Shown in pieces: positions 6,032 through 7,143 of a DNA stretch of 7,143 nucleotides. The stretch is from Actinomycetes bacterium (lineage in GTDB: Bacteria; Actinomycetota; Aquicultoria; CAJVYJ01; JAUVQD01). The notes under the pieces were generated by a model. That model saw only the letters and a list, made by a program, of their open reading frames with translations. It was not told where the DNA came from and searched no databases. Location of the stretch: contig JAUVQD010000067.1 of assembly GCA_030598355.1 (NCBI GenBank), forward strand, positions 1 to 7,143, written 5' to 3'. Numbering within the stretch: the stretch's first letter is position 1; each line of letters begins with the position of its first letter. The translations under genes were made by a program, and so were the position numbers.

Positions 6032-6506
6032 TGAACACCTCCTCTCTGGCTCTTATACATTTTGCGCTTATTTCAAGCTTATGATCTTCTTGTCCGAAAA
6101 GAAGCCTAGGCTCATTAAGGGTGACAATCTCATAATAAAGCTTTTCATACTGAACAAAGTCTCCCTCTCTCACAAAAAGGTCCTGATCCTCGGTGAGTCT
6201 TCTCTTGTGGAAATGTATAGTCAAAGAAGATCTTTTATCAACCCCATATCTGCCTGTCTGTGTGGTTTGACCCTCCCAATTGACGAGAGCATAGACTCGG
6301 ACTGGGGGGAGGAAAGTCTTTCTTATGGCCTCTCCGTATAGGGAGTGGAAGTTTGTGCGTGCCAAATCAATAGGAAAATAAAGGATAGGCTGCCCTATAA
6401 CTCTTTCGATTAACTCATCATTAACCTGTTTGACCAGGTCTCTCTCTTTTTTGCCAAGAAAAAGAGGAGGAGGGGGGTTACCGGGCTGTGACCATTCGTT
6501 TGCCAT
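6021..6506 (-). CDS. Neck protein (gp14-like), short
   Basis: This 161-aa protein resembles the N-terminal two thirds of T4 gp14 (256 aa), which with gp13 forms the neck that closes the filled head and receives the tail. Its layout is a Pro-rich start (GNPPPPLFLGKKERDL, 9-24), QPILYFPID (39-47) like the VECYYVPRE region of T4, YGEAIRKTFLPPVRVYALV (57-75) with an F-rich helix, SSLTIHFHKRRL (93-104), EGDFVQYEKLYYEIVTLNEP (114-133) like T4's [21 protein letters not shown], and LLFGQEDHKLEISAKC (135-150). The C-terminal part of T4 gp14, after this point, is missing. The ATG comes 9 nt after the gp13 stop, with only a poor upstream purine stretch (GGGG about 12 nt away), so it may depend on coupling to gp13. 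The end overlaps gp15. Confidence 0.78.
   Translation of the reverse strand: MANEWSQPGNPPPPLFLGKKERDLVKQVNDELIERVIGQPILYFPIDLARTNFHSLYGEAIRKTFLPPVRVYALVNWEGQTTQTGRYGVDKRSSLTIHFHKRRLTEDQDLFVREGDFVQYEKLYYEIVTLNEPRLLFGQEDHKLEISAKCIRAREEVFNAK
6036..6043 (-). promoter_or_regulatory. Strong ribosome binding site for gp15 inside gp14
   Basis: The minus strand reads AGGAGGTG, a near-complete complement of the 16S rRNA 3' end. Its AGGAGG core lies 6 nt before the gp15 ATG. It sits within the last codons of gp14, fixes the gp15 start, and would let gp15 be translated more strongly than its neighbours. Confidence 0.75.
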
Positions 6507-6515
6507 TCTTTATAG

Positions 6516-7143
6516 TTACCCCGTGTATATTGAAAGAACTGGAATATCTTTATTAATCGTAATTGTGTTCTCTGAAATTGCCGCAGTATCTTCCACGAGC
6601 TGTTTATAAGTCATTTCGTCTAGAGTTGTCTTCAACTCTTCTCTCAATGTTTGTTGTTCTTCCTTGGCCTGTGCTATAAGCGCGTCGGCATTAAGGGTCA
6701 CTGACTCACCAGGAATTGGTATGGTAGCGAACTTTCCGCGAATCTGCCCCAAAGTCTCTTTCGAAAGTGCAAGGGCAAACCTGCGAATCCATTGCTTACC
6801 AATGCTGTTGATGCTGTTATACGGAATATTCTCAAAAGGCAACGTATTCATGTTGTTGATGCCTTCTGTCCCGTCATCAACACCCGTATCCGAATCCCAA
6901 GCCTCTTGCGGGATCACAAACTCAATCCACATCTTGTTAAAGTCTGGATCATTCGATGGTGGAGGAGGATAAATCCTCACGTTATTATTCGAAATCTCGT
7001 ATGAATAGTGAGAAATTCTTGTGTAGATCGCATCCTCGTAAGCCATTGCTTGCTGCTTGTTTTGCCAAACAGGAACAACCTGAAACGTAGAATCATCAGC
7101 GTACTGGCCATAAGTGGTGAGATTCCCTAAAACGTTGATACCA
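6516..7143 (-). CDS. Neck protein (gp13-like), C-terminal part, cut by the window edge
   Basis: The frame is open through the right edge and yields 208 residues before TAA at 6518-6516. The ATG at 7046-7044 is not the start: no Shine-Dalgarno sequence precedes it, and the 32 codons before it read as real protein (LGNLTTYGQYADDSTFQVVP, then VWQNKQQAMAYEDAIYTRIS). Then come SYEISNNNVRIYPPPPS and a WIEFVIPQE strand, which fit gp13, the T4 neck protein of 309 aa that binds the portal and closes the filled head. The last third has SIGKQWIRRFALALSKETLGQIR, a likely helix, then FATIPIPGESVTLNADALIA and a charged helix (KEEQQTLREELKTTLDEM), typical for the C-terminus of this family as I recall it. 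It lies 9 nt before gp14. The assignment rests on these motifs, the length that would fit, and the place ahead of gp14 and gp15. Confidence 0.78.
   Translation of the reverse strand, partial: GINVLGNLTTYGQYADDSTFQVVPVWQNKQQAMAYEDAIYTRISHYSYEISNNNVRIYPPPPSNDPDFNKMWIEFVIPQEAWDSDTGVDDGTEGINNMNTLPFENIPYNSINSIGKQWIRRFALALSKETLGQIRGKFATIPIPGESVTLNADALIAQAKEEQQTLREELKTTLDEMTYKQLVEDTAAISENTITINKDIPVLSIYTG

Noticed and set aside
6507..6515. TATAAAGA between gp13 and gp14 as a late promoter
   Set aside because: Seven of eight bases match TATAAATA, but the 9-nt gap is AT-rich and the motif lies directly against the ATG, leaving no room for a leader before gp14.
1..7143. tRNA genes, CRISPR arrays, insertion sequences or attachment sites
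   Set aside because: No cloverleaf-like region, spaced direct repeats, transposase frame or long terminal repeats were seen on either strand.

Overview
The window is part of the late structural region of a tailed phage with a contractile tail (myovirus type). Its proteins are of the T4-like class but diverged from T4. Every gene I can support lies on the minus strand, so the region reads from high to low coordinates. No integrase, lysogeny, host metabolic or RNA gene is visible. The host cannot be told from this sequence. The general look (T4-like neck and tail proteins, mixed base composition, T4-type late promoter-like motifs) fits an environmental phage, perhaps marine; that is inference.

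Reading in the direction of transcription: 7143-6516 is the C-terminal part of a gp13-like neck protein that runs off the right edge. 6506-6021 is a short gp14-like neck protein. 6031-5093 is a gp15-like tail terminator, overlapping gp14 by 11 nt and having a very strong ribosome binding site. A 75-nt gap with T4 late promoter-like motifs follows. 5017-2096 is a very large tail sheath protein (gp18 family, 973 aa). 2040-1483 is the tail tube protein (gp19 family). 1414-569 is a gp26/gp51-family baseplate hub assembly chaperone with two CxxC pairs. A small overlapping ORF ends at 382 and appears to be reached by a frame change at a run of seven T. A 184-nt AT-rich gap holds a weak terminator-like hairpin and a hairpin that covers the next ribosome binding site. 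From 197 to the left edge lies the N-terminus of an unidentified, probably virion, protein.

Together the genes encode the head-tail connector (gp13, gp14), the cap that ends the tail (gp15), the contractile sheath and inner tube (gp18, gp19), and an assembly factor for the baseplate or tail initiator. The order terminator, sheath, tube, assembly chaperone plus small out-of-frame ORF is the general order of contractile-tail phages. It differs from T4, where the terminase genes 16 and 17 lie between 15 and 18, and where gene 20 follows 19.

The points most worth a second look are the likely recoding site at 580-586, the enlarged GC-rich middle of the sheath gene, the RBS-covering hairpin at 210-232, and the back-to-back late promoter-like motifs at 5045-5065.
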